From positions 23,387,501 through 23,451,500 of the forward strand of contig CM072336.1 of assembly GCA_036874045.1 (NCBI GenBank): a stretch of DNA of 64,000 bases, read 5' to 3'. This DNA is from Cymodocea nodosa. Its lineage: Eukaryota; Streptophyta; Magnoliopsida; Alismatales; Cymodoceaceae. Both the position numbers and the translations under genes were made by a program. Each line of letters starts with the position of its first letter. Positions within the stretch are counted from its first letter, which is position 1. Positions 22,646 to 33,929 of this stretch are shown here, piece by piece. The notes beneath the pieces were generated by a model that saw only the letters and a program-made list of their open reading frames with translations, ran no database searches and was not told the DNA's origin.

Positions 22646-25600
22646 CTAAGTAAAGCTCGAGTAGTCCTCTACTCTAACTTCTTCTATACTTTCAAAGGAG
22701 CTTTTTGGTGTTTTCAGAATAGGTTTAAGTCTTTGTCTATTTACTTTAAATATATTCTGATTTTTAGGATTTTCAATTTAAATAGCTCCATAAGGATAAA
22801 CATTTCGAACTATGTAAGGTCCTGCCCATCTAGATCTTAATTTTCCTGTATGGTTATGGAGTCTAGCCATATAAAGATATACTTCTTGTCCTATTTCAAA
22901 ACTTTTAGGAATAATTTTTTTATCATGCCAGAATTTAATTTTCTCTTTTTCTCTTATAGTCTTCGAATAAGCTTCATTTCTAAATTCTTCTAATTCAATT
23001 AGTTGCATTTTCCTATTTTCAATAGCTTGATTTAAATTAGTGTTCAGAGTTTTTAATGCCCAATAAGCTTTATGTTCTATTTCAGCAAGTAAATGACAAC
23101 ATTTTCCATATACTAGCCTAAAAGGTGACATACCTAAGCTTGTTTTATAAGCAGTTCTATAAGCCCAAAGTACATCTATCAATCTATTAGCTCAATCTAT
23201 TCTAGTAGGATTTACTACTTTTTCCAAGATTAATTTAATTTGTTTGTTTGCACTTTCTACTTGTCCACTTGTTTGCGGATGATATGATGTTGCAATTTTG
23301 TGGTTTACTCCATATTTCTTCATTAAGACTTCAAAACTTCTATTACAGAAATGAGTTCCTCTATCACTGATAATAGCCTTAGGTATTCCAAATCTGGCAA
23401 ATATATTTGTTCTTATAAATTATATTACCACTTTGTTATCATTAGTTTTTGTAGTAATAGCTTCTATCCATTTAGATACATAATCCACCCCCAACAATAT
23501 GTAATTAAATTAATTAGACATAGGAAATGGACTCATAAAATCTATTCCCCACACATCAAAAATTTCAACCTCAACAATAGGATTAAGAGGCATCATATTC
23601 CTCTTTGATATTCTTCCTATTTGTTGACATCTTAAACAACTTAAGCAATATTTATGAGCATCTTTGAATAGTGCTGGCCAATAAAACCCACATTGTAGAA
23701 TTTTTGCAGCAGTTTTCCCTGAACCAAAATGTCCTCCACAAGCTTGGTCATGACAGAAAGACAATATGCTCGAATATTCAGTTTATGGAACACACCTCCT
23801 TAAAACCAGATCAGGACATTTCTTAAATAAGTAAGGGTATTCCCAATAGTAATATTTTACTCTTGAGAAAAACAATTTCTTATCATGTCTATTCCAATCC
23901 TTAGGTGTTAAACTAGTAACTAAGTAATTAACTATGTCTGCATACCAAGGCATTGTGTTGATGGTCATTAATTGTTCATTAGGAAAATTATCCTTAATTT
24001 CAATATTTGATTTTTCTATTTGTAATCTTGATAAATGATCTGCTACTACATTCTCACAACCTTTTTTATCTTTAATTTCTAAATCAAATTCTTGCAATAA
24101 TAATATCCATCGGATCAATCTAGGTTTAGTTTCTTTTTTCTTTATTAGATGTTTTAGAGCTGAATGATCCGTGTATATTATTACTTTAGCTCCAATCAGA
24201 TATGATCTAAACTTTTCTAAATCAAACACAACAGCTAATAATTCTTTTTCAGTAGTTGTGTAATTAACTTGAGCATCATTTAAGGTTTTGCTTGCCTAAT
24301 GAATCACTCTAGGAGATTTTTCTATCTTCTGTCCTAACACTGCTCCTACAGCAAAATTAGAAGCATCGCACATTAATTCAAATGGATGGTTCCAATTAGG
24401 TGCTTAAATTATAGGAGTTGAAATTAAGCTAGTCTTAAGTCTGAAAAATGCTTCCTTACAATTTTTATCTAAGTTAAATGGAACATCTTTTAATAGATTA
24501 GTTAAAGGTCTAGTTATCTTGCTAAAGTCTTTAATAAATCTTCTATAAAAACCAGCATGTCCTAGAAATGATCTAATATCTTTTAATGATTTAGGTTCTA
24601 GTAGATTAGAAATTACTTCTATTTTAGCTTTATCTACTTCCAACCCTTTTTTAGAAACAACATGCCCTAAGATTATTCCTTGTTTAACTATGAAGTGACA
24701 TTTTTCCCAATTTAAAATCAGATTTTTTTCCACACAGTGTTTTAATATTTGGTCTAAATTGCTTAAACACATTTCATATGAGTTGCCATATACAGTAAAA
24801 TCATCTATAAATATTTCTAAAAATTCTTCAGTCATTCCAGTAAATATGCCCTACACACACCTTTGAAAGTTAGCTGGCGTATTGTATAATCCGAATGTCT
24901 TTCTTTTAAAAGCATAAGTTCTATTAGGACAGGTGAAAGTTGTTTTCTCTTGATCCTCTAATGCTACTAGAATTTGATTATACCCTAAATATCCGTCTAG
25001 GAAACAAAAATTTTCTTGCCCTGCTAATCTTTCCAGCATTTGATCTATAAAAGGTAAGAGAAAATGATCTTTCCTAGTCACAGCATTCAACTTTCTATAG
25101 TCTATACATACTCTCCAACCTGATTGAATTCTAGTAGGTATCAAGTCTTGACTTTCATTCCTAATAACTGTTAATCCTGATTTCTTGGGAACTACATGGA
25201 TTGGACTAACCCACGAGCTATCAGAAATCGGATAAATTATATCATTATCTAACCATTTAACTATTTCCTTCCTGACTACTTCCCTAAGGTTTGGATTTAA
25301 TCTCCTCTCAGGAATTCTAACAGGTTTAGCATTCTCTTCTAAATATATGTGGTGACAGCATAAAGTTGAACTTAACCCTTTTATATCAGTCATAGTCCAT
25401 CTTATTGCTTCTTTATAACTTTTTACTACATCTTTTAATTTAGCTATTTGATCCTCTTTTAAATCTGAAGCAATAATGATTAGACAGGTCTGTTTATCTT
25501 CTAAAAATATATAGGTTAATTCAGGAGGTAAAGGTTTTAATTCTAAATGCTGCCCATCAAAAGCTAGAGCTCCTAATTGAACATCATCATTTTTTAAATT

Positions 25601-27316
25601 AATTTCTTCCTAATCTCCTTCTATATTTATGCTTTCACTTTCTTCTAAAGTTTCAGAATTGATTTGCCTATTTAATTCTTCTTAAATCACATCATCTAAC
25701 ATATCTCCTTCATCCTCTAAAAATTCTATGGTATGTAAGGACATTTCTAACTCCTCAAACCTTTCTCGTTTGAAAATATTTAATTGAGTATCCTCATTAC
25801 CATATGCTAACTTCATTACTCCAGTTTTACAATTTATAACAGCCCCTGATGTTGCTAAAAATGGCCTTTCCAAAATTAAAGATGTATCACTATTTTTATG
25901 CTTAATTTGTTGGGAATCCAAAATTACAATATCAATAGGATATATAAAATTCTTGATTTTAATTAAGACATCCTCTATTTTTCCTCTAGGGTATCTTATA
26001 CTTCTATCAGCTAATTGAATAACCGTACTAGTAGGAGTTAAGCCTTCTAATCCTAAGGATGCAAATATATCACTTGGCATAACATTTATACCTCCACCTA
26101 AGTCTATTAAGGTTCTTTCTAGAATGGTATTTTCTATGGTGCATGATATAACAGGGATTCCAGGATCAGATAACTTTGTAGGAATTTGTGGCAGAAATAG
26201 GGAACTACTTTGCTCAGCTAAAAAGACATTTCTAAGAACTTTTCACTCTCTTTTCTTAGTACACCAATCCTTCAGAAATTTAGCACAAGGTGGCATATGC
26301 TGCAATAGATCTAACAAAGGAATGTTAACTTGTACTTTTTCAAAAATTTCTCTGATTTTTTCTTATTTTTCAGGAATTGTTTGTTGTAATCTTTCAGGAT
26401 AGGGTGCTAAAGATTTTGATTTCAAAGACTCTTTTTCTTTTAGTTGATTTGTTTGATCATTTTTAGCTTCAATTGCAGATTCAGATTGTTCTTCAGTGAT
26501 TTTTAGATTTTCAGCTATTACATTTTCATTATCATTTTGATTTTTACACTTGTCCACCTTCATATCATTTTCATTTTGAGTTCTTGGTGGTATATCAGTT
26601 CCAAATCTTAATGTTACACATACATCTTCCAGATTTTCGTTACTTTCATGATGTTTTTGTATATCATTTTCGTGATTATGATCTTCAATTATTTTTAGTT
26701 TTAAAGTGCATTCTTTAAATTCTCTTACATTAGTGTTTTCTGTTTGTTGTATATTTTGCAAGTTGTGCAGGTTTATAACATTATAATTTTCATTGTCCTG
26801 TTGCAAAACTTGTATTTTCATTGCATTTTTGTCTAATGCTTTTAATTTTGTTTTCAGATCATCTAATTTCATTGCATTCAATTTTTGATCAATTTTCTTT
26901 ATGGCTTTTTCAGTTTCGTAAATTATATCCTATTTAGGTTCTGAATATGCCTCCTTATAGTTTAACCGGTTGACTTCTTGTTGTTGACACACAAAGTATT
27001 CCAGTTTGTCCAGATTTTGCTCTATACTATGGTCCAGTCTGTCATAGTTATCCCAAACTTCAGTGTCTCTCATCATATTACACATTCTATACTGACCATC
27101 AGTTGGGTAAACTATAGGATTCTCATACTCGGCTCTATTATATTGAGGATAATTCATTTGTTGTTCATGGGATCTAACAATCTGTAAATGTCTCAATTTC
27201 AAACAATCAAAAATCTCGTGTCCTTCAGAATTGCAGAATTCACATATGCTAATTAAAGGTTTTAGAAATATTTGAGCATAAGTATATGCTATATTCTCAA
27301 TTACAGAAGAAAACAC
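22646..27316 (-). pseudogene. Athila gag(3' part)-pol, single frame with about 13 internal stops
   Basis: One reading frame runs from 27,316 to its natural TAG at 22,646-22,648. Segments: a gag zinc knuckle CEFCNSEGHEIFDC (about 27,210-27,255); an acidic linker (26,363-26,881); protease with IDLGGGINVMP (near 26,085-26,110); RT (about 24,404-25,393) with the catalytic FIDD near 24,800-24,811; RNase H (about 23,900-24,400) with [10 protein letters not shown]; integrase (about 22,780-23,800) with an H2C2 finger, GIDFMSPFP and ISDRGTHF. All open pieces share the same frame, so lesions are stops, not indels. The N-terminal gag domain is absent: only about 90 bp separate the primer site from the first open segment. 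It cannot be autonomous. Confidence 0.9.
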
Positions 27317-27407
27317 ACAACTCTAGCTATTAAAACGAAACAACTCTAACAGTTACTTATATTAATTCAATTCAATTCAATTTACATCGACTCAATTCAA
27401 TTCAATT

Positions 27408-27424
27408 CCCCGTCAACGGCGCCA
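27408..27424 (-). other. Primer-binding site, tRNA-Asp type
   Basis: CCCCGTCAACGGCGCCA as written matches the 3' end of plant tRNA-Asp (CCCCGGCAACGGCGCCA) with one mismatch. It lies 7 bases from the LTR. This primer choice is typical of the Athila/Tat side of Ty3/Gypsy. Confidence 0.88.
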
Positions 27425-27431
27425 TAAAACT

Positions 27432-29430
27432 TGTTTGGGTTTTCCCAGCACTATACTAGAAAAACTTGGATTTGTTACTTCTATTTTTACTTAGTTAATT
27501 TATCTTTATGCCTATTCTTTCTTTTAGAAGTAAACAAACAACCTTTAATACAATTTAGATATTAATTCCAATTTGTACTTTAACTGCAAGTGCACAGTGT
27601 CTATTATATCAGTGTGCAAGTACAGGTCGATCCCACAAGGAATTGCTGACGAATTTAAGAAATGTTTGATTGTGAACAATTCAAATTTATATTCAATAAG
27701 CACTCCGTTGAGTTACAGTTAACTCAACGAACTTAGGCTAACTCAACGGACTATCCTCGTGGACTTAACTTAACTCCATGAGCCTGTCTCTTCTTTGTAA
27801 TACTATTGTTTACAGAGGAATTTGGCCAACCATTGGGCGATTCCATAGATTGTAAATAACATCAATTAAGCTTTTTAATGTTAGTTAACATTAGATTTAT
27901 CATTAAGCAATACTAACATTCAGATGATTCAAACAGTCACCATTAAAATCTTTAAGTTTTTTGTACGAACCAATTTCAATAAACTGTAAAATTAAAACTA
28001 ACATAAAACAATCATAAAACTGATACAGATAACATTAATCACGATACAAGACAAACAATACAACACTCAAATACAACATACAAACAAAGATAAATTGTTT
28101 TTGGTATTTTTGTTTTGATGTGAACATGGAAATGGGCGAAAGGTGAAATGTAAAGTAATCTCACTTGATAGTAAATACTTCCGACACTACTTGCAACGCG
28201 ATTACACCACTGAAAATTAAACCACTTACAATTCTGTCTCCTCTCCCTATAGAATCGCGAGTCCAGAATTGCAAGATGATCTCCTCTTCAGCATACAGGC
28301 ATCAACCCGAAGCCAAGGCTAAAGGCTTTACGATCTCCTGAAATATGAGTCGGTGCTTGGTGAAAATGTCTTCCCTTCCCGCGACACGATCACTCCTCAC
28401 AGTGGTTGTCAGGCACTGTGTTTGGCTCGGAATCGACCTGATATCAGGCAAGTATCCTCACAGTCCTCCGATGATTGGTGATTATGGTGGTGATAACGAT
28501 GGTTGGTGTGATACTTCGGAGAATTACCGATACTGTCTGTAGAAAGCTCGGTGCTCCTCCTCTATATACACTAGCTGTCCATCGATCACACTTTCTTCTT
28601 TTTTTCTTCTTTTCTTTTATATTTCTTCAGTAGTAACTGCTTCTGCTTGAATGATCAGTTGGATTTCCTTCCTTCAGATCAATGGCGATGCTTCCTTCTC
28701 CATGCGCGATTGAATTCTTACATGATACGTGCAAACGTGGTTTTTCCTTCCAACTGTCTGTTCTTGCAATCGCTACAGTGGCATTTTAGAAAATAACTAT
28801 AAAATGCATGCAATAAAGAAATAAGCCGCTTACCTAACGCGTTACCTTAGTGTATATTCATGTAACTCAACGCGTATAGTTATGCTAACTTAACGAGTTA
28901 TAACTTAAGTAAATCTACCAGCTCTCGACACGTGTAAGCAGCAGTTTAAACATAAAATAACATTTCGGAGAGTTACAGGTATAACTATCCGATGCTCAGA
29001 TGCATTTTCGGATAGTTACAACTAACTCACCGAAAATTCACTTAAGACATTCATTCTGGTTTCGACACGTGTACATCTAGAAATAATAAAATATTCTCTC
29101 TAAACATAACTGTTCGGCAATTTAAACATAACTATCCGATACATATTCGGTCTATTAAACATAACTGTCTGAATTTATTCGGTATGTTAAACATAACTGT
29201 CTGAAATATCAAAAAATTCGGATACTTAAGAATTTCACAGCCTGCAACTTAACGACAGTTCATAAATGTACTAAATTAACATTAATTCCCCAAAATTAAG
29301 CAGATTCTTCAATTAAAGCATATAACAGTGCAATTATAACATAATAGCTTAATTCTCATATGATAAGCTAAATATTATGCAATTAACCATCGTTTAATCG
29401 TTAATAATATGCACTTTTTCATTCTGAACA
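27432..29430 (-). repeat. 5' LTR of the Athila element
   Basis: This is the 1,999-bp full-length LTR. It retains the block 27,573-27,829 that is missing in the 3' LTR, including GTACAGGTCGATCCCACA, a block also kept in the relatives at 47,190 and about 61,035. The promoter TATAAAA (minus strand) is at 28,615-28,621, with U3 to its right and R/U5 to its left. ACGTG-containing sites lie in U3 near 28,928 and 29,065. Confidence 0.93.
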
Positions 29431-29630
29431 ATATGCGAGCAAAAAAAAATGTAAGATATGCGAGCAAGATGCATGAAGCTCATCCATGATATGGATGTAG
29501 CAGAAATCCCAATCCCCATCAGTAGAAGTGATTATAATTACAGATTCCTTATTCTCGTGAAGCCCATCCTTTCGGATTCCATGGGTCTCTCTTCTGCAAC
29601 CAAGCGTAGGTAAAGAAGCTTTTAATAATC

Positions 29631-29945
29631 CTAGGCGTAGAAGTCGATGATGTCTTTGAGGTGAAGGGGGAGGACAGAGTGGCAACTATCGTCCTACCGA
29701 CCCACCAGCCACAACAGATGCTTGAACAGAATGGAGTCCACATGGGCGAAGACGATTTCGTCCACCCTTCCGCATCTCCTCCGCTTACCGCAGCAGTAGC
29801 CGGCCCCCACCATCCTCATTAGGGCCTGGAAGGGCTCCTCCTCTAACATGAAAGGGTCGACGACGAACTCCCGCCTCTCCTTCCCCACTACCACCGTGAC
29901 GGCACCGGGAGGATCGGTCGAGTGCGGGGAAAAGACATTCTCCTC
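29631..29945 (-). pseudogene. SAUR-like auxin-responsive gene fragment inside Harbinger no. 1
   Basis: A GC-rich minus-strand frame reads VTVVVGKERREFVVDPFMLE, then EEPFQALMRMVG, IVFAHVDSILFKHLLWLV and, after an in-frame TAG at 29,694-29,696, LHLKDIIDFYA and stop. The VGKERREFVVDPF, VDSILF.H.LWL and LK.IIDFYA blocks are those of a subgroup of small auxin-up RNA proteins. No in-frame ATG precedes it, so it is 5'-truncated. It lies within the Harbinger boundaries, outside the nested Athila, and is absent from element no. 2. Its GC content contrasts with its surroundings. The family call rests on motif memory, without a search. Confidence 0.6.
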
Positions 29946-30221
29946 ACAAGATTATTTGCATGATCGATTTCAAAACCCATAGTTCATAAATACGAACGGA
30001 ACTCATGCACAAGAGAGAAGAGTGGAAAAGGGTACCAAACTTCTTAAACCCAAAACATGATCCCACCGATTTCGACCACATTGTCCAAGAAACCCAAAAT
30101 CATGGTAATTTCTCAGTCAAAAAAGGTGCAAGAGAACGATAAAATTCACCCAAACGTTGAACAAAATCCACAAACCACTTTTGATCTGTAACTAGACCAA
30201 CAAACCAACATCAATATCAGT

Positions 30222-30590
30222 TCACCTGAGTGAAGAAAGAGCACCACTCACCAGCCAATGCCAACCGCCGAGCCCCACCGCCTTCTTCACCACACCCTGC
30301 AGCCTAACCAACACCGACTTGGTCATGTTGTTCCCCGTCGGTAGAGCGCGTGGCGGTAGAGTGTGCGGCGAGTTTGAGATGACGACAAGGGTAGGTGCGA
30401 ACAGGCGAGAGAGCATCAGTCGAGCGTAGCGTCGGTAGAGCACGAACAGGCGAGAGAGCGTTGGTCGAGGTGACGTCAGTAGAGCGTGCGACAAGGTTGA
30501 GGCGACGATGAGGGCAGGCGCGAATAGGCGAGAGAGCATCGGTCGAGCGCAGCATCGGTAGAGTGCGCGGCGAGGTCAATTTTCCCGACC
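30222..30590. repeat. GC-rich imperfect repeats near the right Harbinger end
   Basis: Repeated words such as GGCGAGAGAGC, ATCGGTCGAGCG and TCGGTAGAGC occur every 40-90 bp between about 30,340 and 30,575. Similar but weaker words lie before the right end of element no. 2 (about 56,060-56,130), so these are likely subterminal repeats, a common transposase-binding zone. A short minus-strand peptide at about 30,225-30,330 (VLVRLQGVVKKAVGLGGWHW) looks conserved but was not identified. Confidence 0.5.
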
Positions 30591-30781
30591 TTTACCCAAC
30601 GTTACGGAGGGGAGAGGTCGAGAAACAAAGGGTTATTGAAGTTTTATATCAAGGTAATAAGGGGAAATATTTTCCCCTTATTTCCTTCATGCACAAACAG
30701 GAAGAAACCATGGGAAATGGTTTCCCTCAATTTCTTTTCTTTTCTTTTCCCATGGTTTCCCCTTGCACAAACCCCCCCTAA

Positions 30782-31860
30782 GACTTAAAATTGATAGACA
30801 CCTTGCTTTTAAGGCATAGAGAACCTATAAGAAAGGCTCAATCTAGACGTTGAGCTTGTGGGGATGCCAAGCTCGAAGGGTGGTGACTTAGAGAATGCTA
30901 AGTTTAAAGGATGGTAAAGTGGCCACAATTAGGTCGATGACATGTTGAATGATGTCACACCAAAGGAGTGTTAGTTCTTTATTTATAGGTTTAATTTTGA
31001 TGATGAAAAACTAAGTAATTATTATTAGGTAAAATGTTTTAGCACTTACTTTTAATTTAACTATTATTGTTTAATTATTTTTATTCAGTATTATTACTTT
31101 AAACCTTCGAAAATAAGTTTTAGAATGTTTCATTTCTCTTTAGGTATAAAATTGGAGAGTTTCACTAAAAGTCATTGAAATCTAAGGTCAATTGAAAGGT
31201 TTTAGTTTTACACTTTATTTTTGAATGATTTCATTTGAAAGTATTTGAAATATTTTTTAACTATCAATGAGTTTTAGTTTTTAAGCTTTTAGAATGTTTT
31301 GTTTTTAAAAGCCACCAAAATGCTTTTCATTTTCAAATGATTTCACTTGAGAGTATCTAAAATACTTTTTAACTATTGGTGAGTTAAGTTTTTAATCCTT
31401 CAAAATGTTTGTTTTTGAAAGTCACTGAAATACTATTCAGAATCGGAGGGTTTCACAATTATATTGGATGGTTTCATTTGAAACATTTAAATAGCATTTT
31501 GTTTTACTGTTTATAGGACATATGTCATGTTCTTAACGCATAACTTAAGTTTTGTTTTTTAGAAGATTTCAGTTGAAAGATTTTGATTTTTCTTGAAGTG
31601 TTTCTTCTATTTTTTTGAAAGTATCCAATATGTCTTAACTTGGTATTTTTGCTACTGTTATATGATATATTACTATTTTGGAAAGATATTATTCTTATTA
31701 CAGATCTAATTTGAAGATTACCAATTATGCCTAGAAACAAATTGATGCACATGGAATCTAATGAATATAGAGTAATTGTTTGATAAAGAAAATCAGAGAA
31801 GAATAGAAACGTAAATTATAGAATATACAAAAAAGAGAAGAAAAAAGAAGAAGAGAAGAT
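30782..31860. repeat. Intergenic with a tandem repeat of about 112 bp
   Basis: No gene is supported. 31,224-31,450 holds two imperfect copies (offset about 112 bp) of a unit with AATGATTTCA.TTGA, TTTTTAACTAT and GAGTT.A.TTTTTAA, preceded by partial copies from about 31,090. Confidence 0.55.
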
Positions 31861-31861
31861 C

Positions 31862-33860
31862 TTGCAACTACTGTTTATAATAACTACTAAAGATTAAATA
31901 ATGTAAAAACATCCAGATTTCTCTTAAACCTTTCAACCATCAACATTCATATAGAGAGTTTTTTGTTGTATGTTTTAATCATATTGAATCTTGTACTCCT
32001 ATGCTGAATTATTTCTTTTCTACTTTTGAAAACCTTAACTCACAAGGGTGTTATGAGTATACCTTTACAAGGTTAGGACCTTCGTGAAGAGAGTGAAGTG
32101 TGTGACTTCACTTACTCAAGATTAGAGTCTTGAGTGCACAAGGTTGGTGCTTTATGTAGGGTTATTGTTTAGCTTAGGAGAAACATCTATAAGGTTGTTG
32201 CTCAACCTATAAAAGCAACAAGACTAAGGTTTGTACTTAGCCTTAAAAAGTACTTAGTAAATTTTCAAGGTTGGGGCCTTAAGGAGTGGACTACCCGTTT
32301 GGGAAATTACTATAAATTTCCTATATTCTTTTTGTGTGTGACTGTTTATTGAATTTTAAATCATTTTAATTAGAGTTAATTAGTGTCAACTGCATCTGAA
32401 TTTTTAAAAGTAATTAAAACTTATTAAGATACTATTCACCTTCCTCTAGTGTGTCATTCGATTCTAACAAGTGATATCAGAACCTACTCACAAACATGGG
32501 TTCGAAACCTCAAGGATGCATTATGGGATGCATTTTTTGGGAGGGGGAGATTATTGAGGAATCTATGGAGGGACTCGATAGGAGATGGGCTAAGGAACCT
32601 GAAGGACCCATAGGTGAGCAGCAGGTGAATACTTTAAGAACTTATAAGAAGACGAGTGGAGGGACCTTACAGACCCAATGGGAAAAGGGAGAAGACCTTA
32701 GGGACTTATGAGAGAAGGTGGTTGATCCTAATGGTTTCTCCCACAAACTTAGACTTTTAAGGGATTCTAAGGTTTACTTAAAAGGATTAGTAACACTTTT
32801 ATTATCAACATGAACTTTTGGTATAATGATAGTCTAGTTCTAATAGTGGTATCAGAGCAAGGTTATCTCTGTAATAGATTTAACCAATCTGAGATCAATG
32901 ACAGAGGGTTAGCATGTTCACAGACCACCTTTGTTTGATGGTAATAACTATGGTTTTTGAAAAAATAAAATGACTAATTTTCTTAAATCTATAGATGTAA
33001 AGGTTTAAAGAGTAGTTGTACGTGAAATACAAAAAGATACTATTTGCAATAACTAGTAAAGATTAAATCATGTAGAAGCATCTAGATTTCTCCTGAAGCT
33101 TTCAACCATCAACATTCATATAAGGAGTTTTTTGTTGTGTGTTTTAATCATATAGAGTCTTGTACTCCTATGTTGAATTATTTCTTTTCTACTTTTGAAA
33201 ACCATAACTCACAAGGGTGTTGTGAGTATACTTTCATAAGGTTAGGGCCTTAGTGAAGAGAGTGAAGTGTGTGACTTCACTTACTCAAGATTAGAGCCTT
33301 GAGTGTACAAGGTTAGTGCTTTATGTAGGGTTGTTGTTTAGCTTGGGAAAAACATCTATAAGATTGTTACTTAGCCTATAAAAGTAATAAGACTAAGGTT
33401 TGTACTTAGCCTTAAAAAGTAGTTAGTGAATTTTCAAGGTTGAGGCATTAAGGAGTGGACTACCTGTTTAGGGAACCACTATAAATTTCCTGTGTTCTTT
33501 TTGTGTGTGATTATTTACTGAATTCTAAATCATTTTAATTAGAGTTAATTAGTGTCAACTGCTTCTAAATTTTTAAAACCAATTAAAACTTGTTAGGACA
33601 CTATTCGCCCTCTCTAGTGTGTCATTCAATCCTAACAAGTGGTATCAAAGTCTACTCATAAATGTGGGTTTGAAACCTCGAAGATGCATTATGGGATGCA
33701 TTTTTTTTTAGGGGGGGGACATTATTGAGAAATCCATTGAGGGACTCGACAAGAGACGAGTTAAGGGACCTAAAGGACTCATAGGTGAACAACGAGTGAA
33801 CACTTTAGGGACCTACGAGGAGACAAGTGAAGTGACCTTACAGACCCAATAGGAAAAACG
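31862..33860 (+). mobile_element. Ty1/Copia LTR-leader segment in tandem
   Basis: 31,862-32,470 and about 33,040-33,640 are direct repeats (offset about 1,169 bp) ending in CTAACA, then a tRNA-iMet-type primer site. Three such sites are visible: 32,472 (TGATATCAGAAC), 32,847-32,864 (TGGTATCAGAGCAAGGTT) and 33,640 (TGGTATCAAAG). After the second, 32,895-33,040 reads PPLFDGNNYGF and NKMTNFLKSIDVKV, the start of a Copia gag (UBN2 type), which then runs into the second repeat. No pol remains. The structure suggests a deleted element duplicated by unequal recombination. Confidence 0.7.
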
Positions 33861-33929
33861 ATGAGTGTAGTGATTGAAGTCAATTTGATTCTTTAAATTT
33901 TCATACCCAAATTTTAACATATACTCTAA

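Larger units (their letters stand above)
16484..29430 (-). mobile_element. Athila-type Ty3/Gypsy LTR retrotransposon, complete ends, minus orientation
   Basis: Two LTRs (16,484-18,223 and 27,432-29,430) start TGTTTGGG and end AACA as written, and are flanked by identical ATATG (16,479-16,483 and 29,431-29,435). Next to the 5' LTR is a primer site matching plant tRNA-Asp with one mismatch. Next to the 3' LTR is a polypurine tract. Gag-pol order is gag knuckle, protease, RT, RNase H, integrase. The tRNA-Asp primer, the DLG..INVMP protease form, an APYPERL-like linker and a long region between pol and 3' LTR all point to the Athila clade. Most of gag is missing, so it depends on help or is dead. 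By eye, sampled LTR stretches differ by about 4%. Confidence 0.93.
12592..30778 (-). mobile_element. PIF/Harbinger transposon no. 1 (interrupted by an Athila element)
   Basis: The left end is GGGCCCATTTGTGCACATTT. The right end, inverted, is GGGGGGGTTTGTGCAAGGGG. Each is flanked by TAA (12,589-12,591 and 30,779-30,781), the 3-bp target duplication of PIF/Harbinger. Inside, both on the minus strand, are a DDE transposase relic and a MYB/SANT-like ORF, the standard two-gene content. Removing the nested retrotransposon (16,484-29,430 plus a 5-bp duplication) leaves about 5.2 kb, against about 4.5 kb for copy no. 2. The extra length lies around the SAUR fragment. Both genes carry stops, so it is not autonomous now. 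Confidence 0.88.

Noticed and set aside
22556-22840. 94-codon plus-strand frame at the pol end
   Set aside because: It overlaps the antisense of the integrase C-terminus and AT-rich repeat DNA. No motif.
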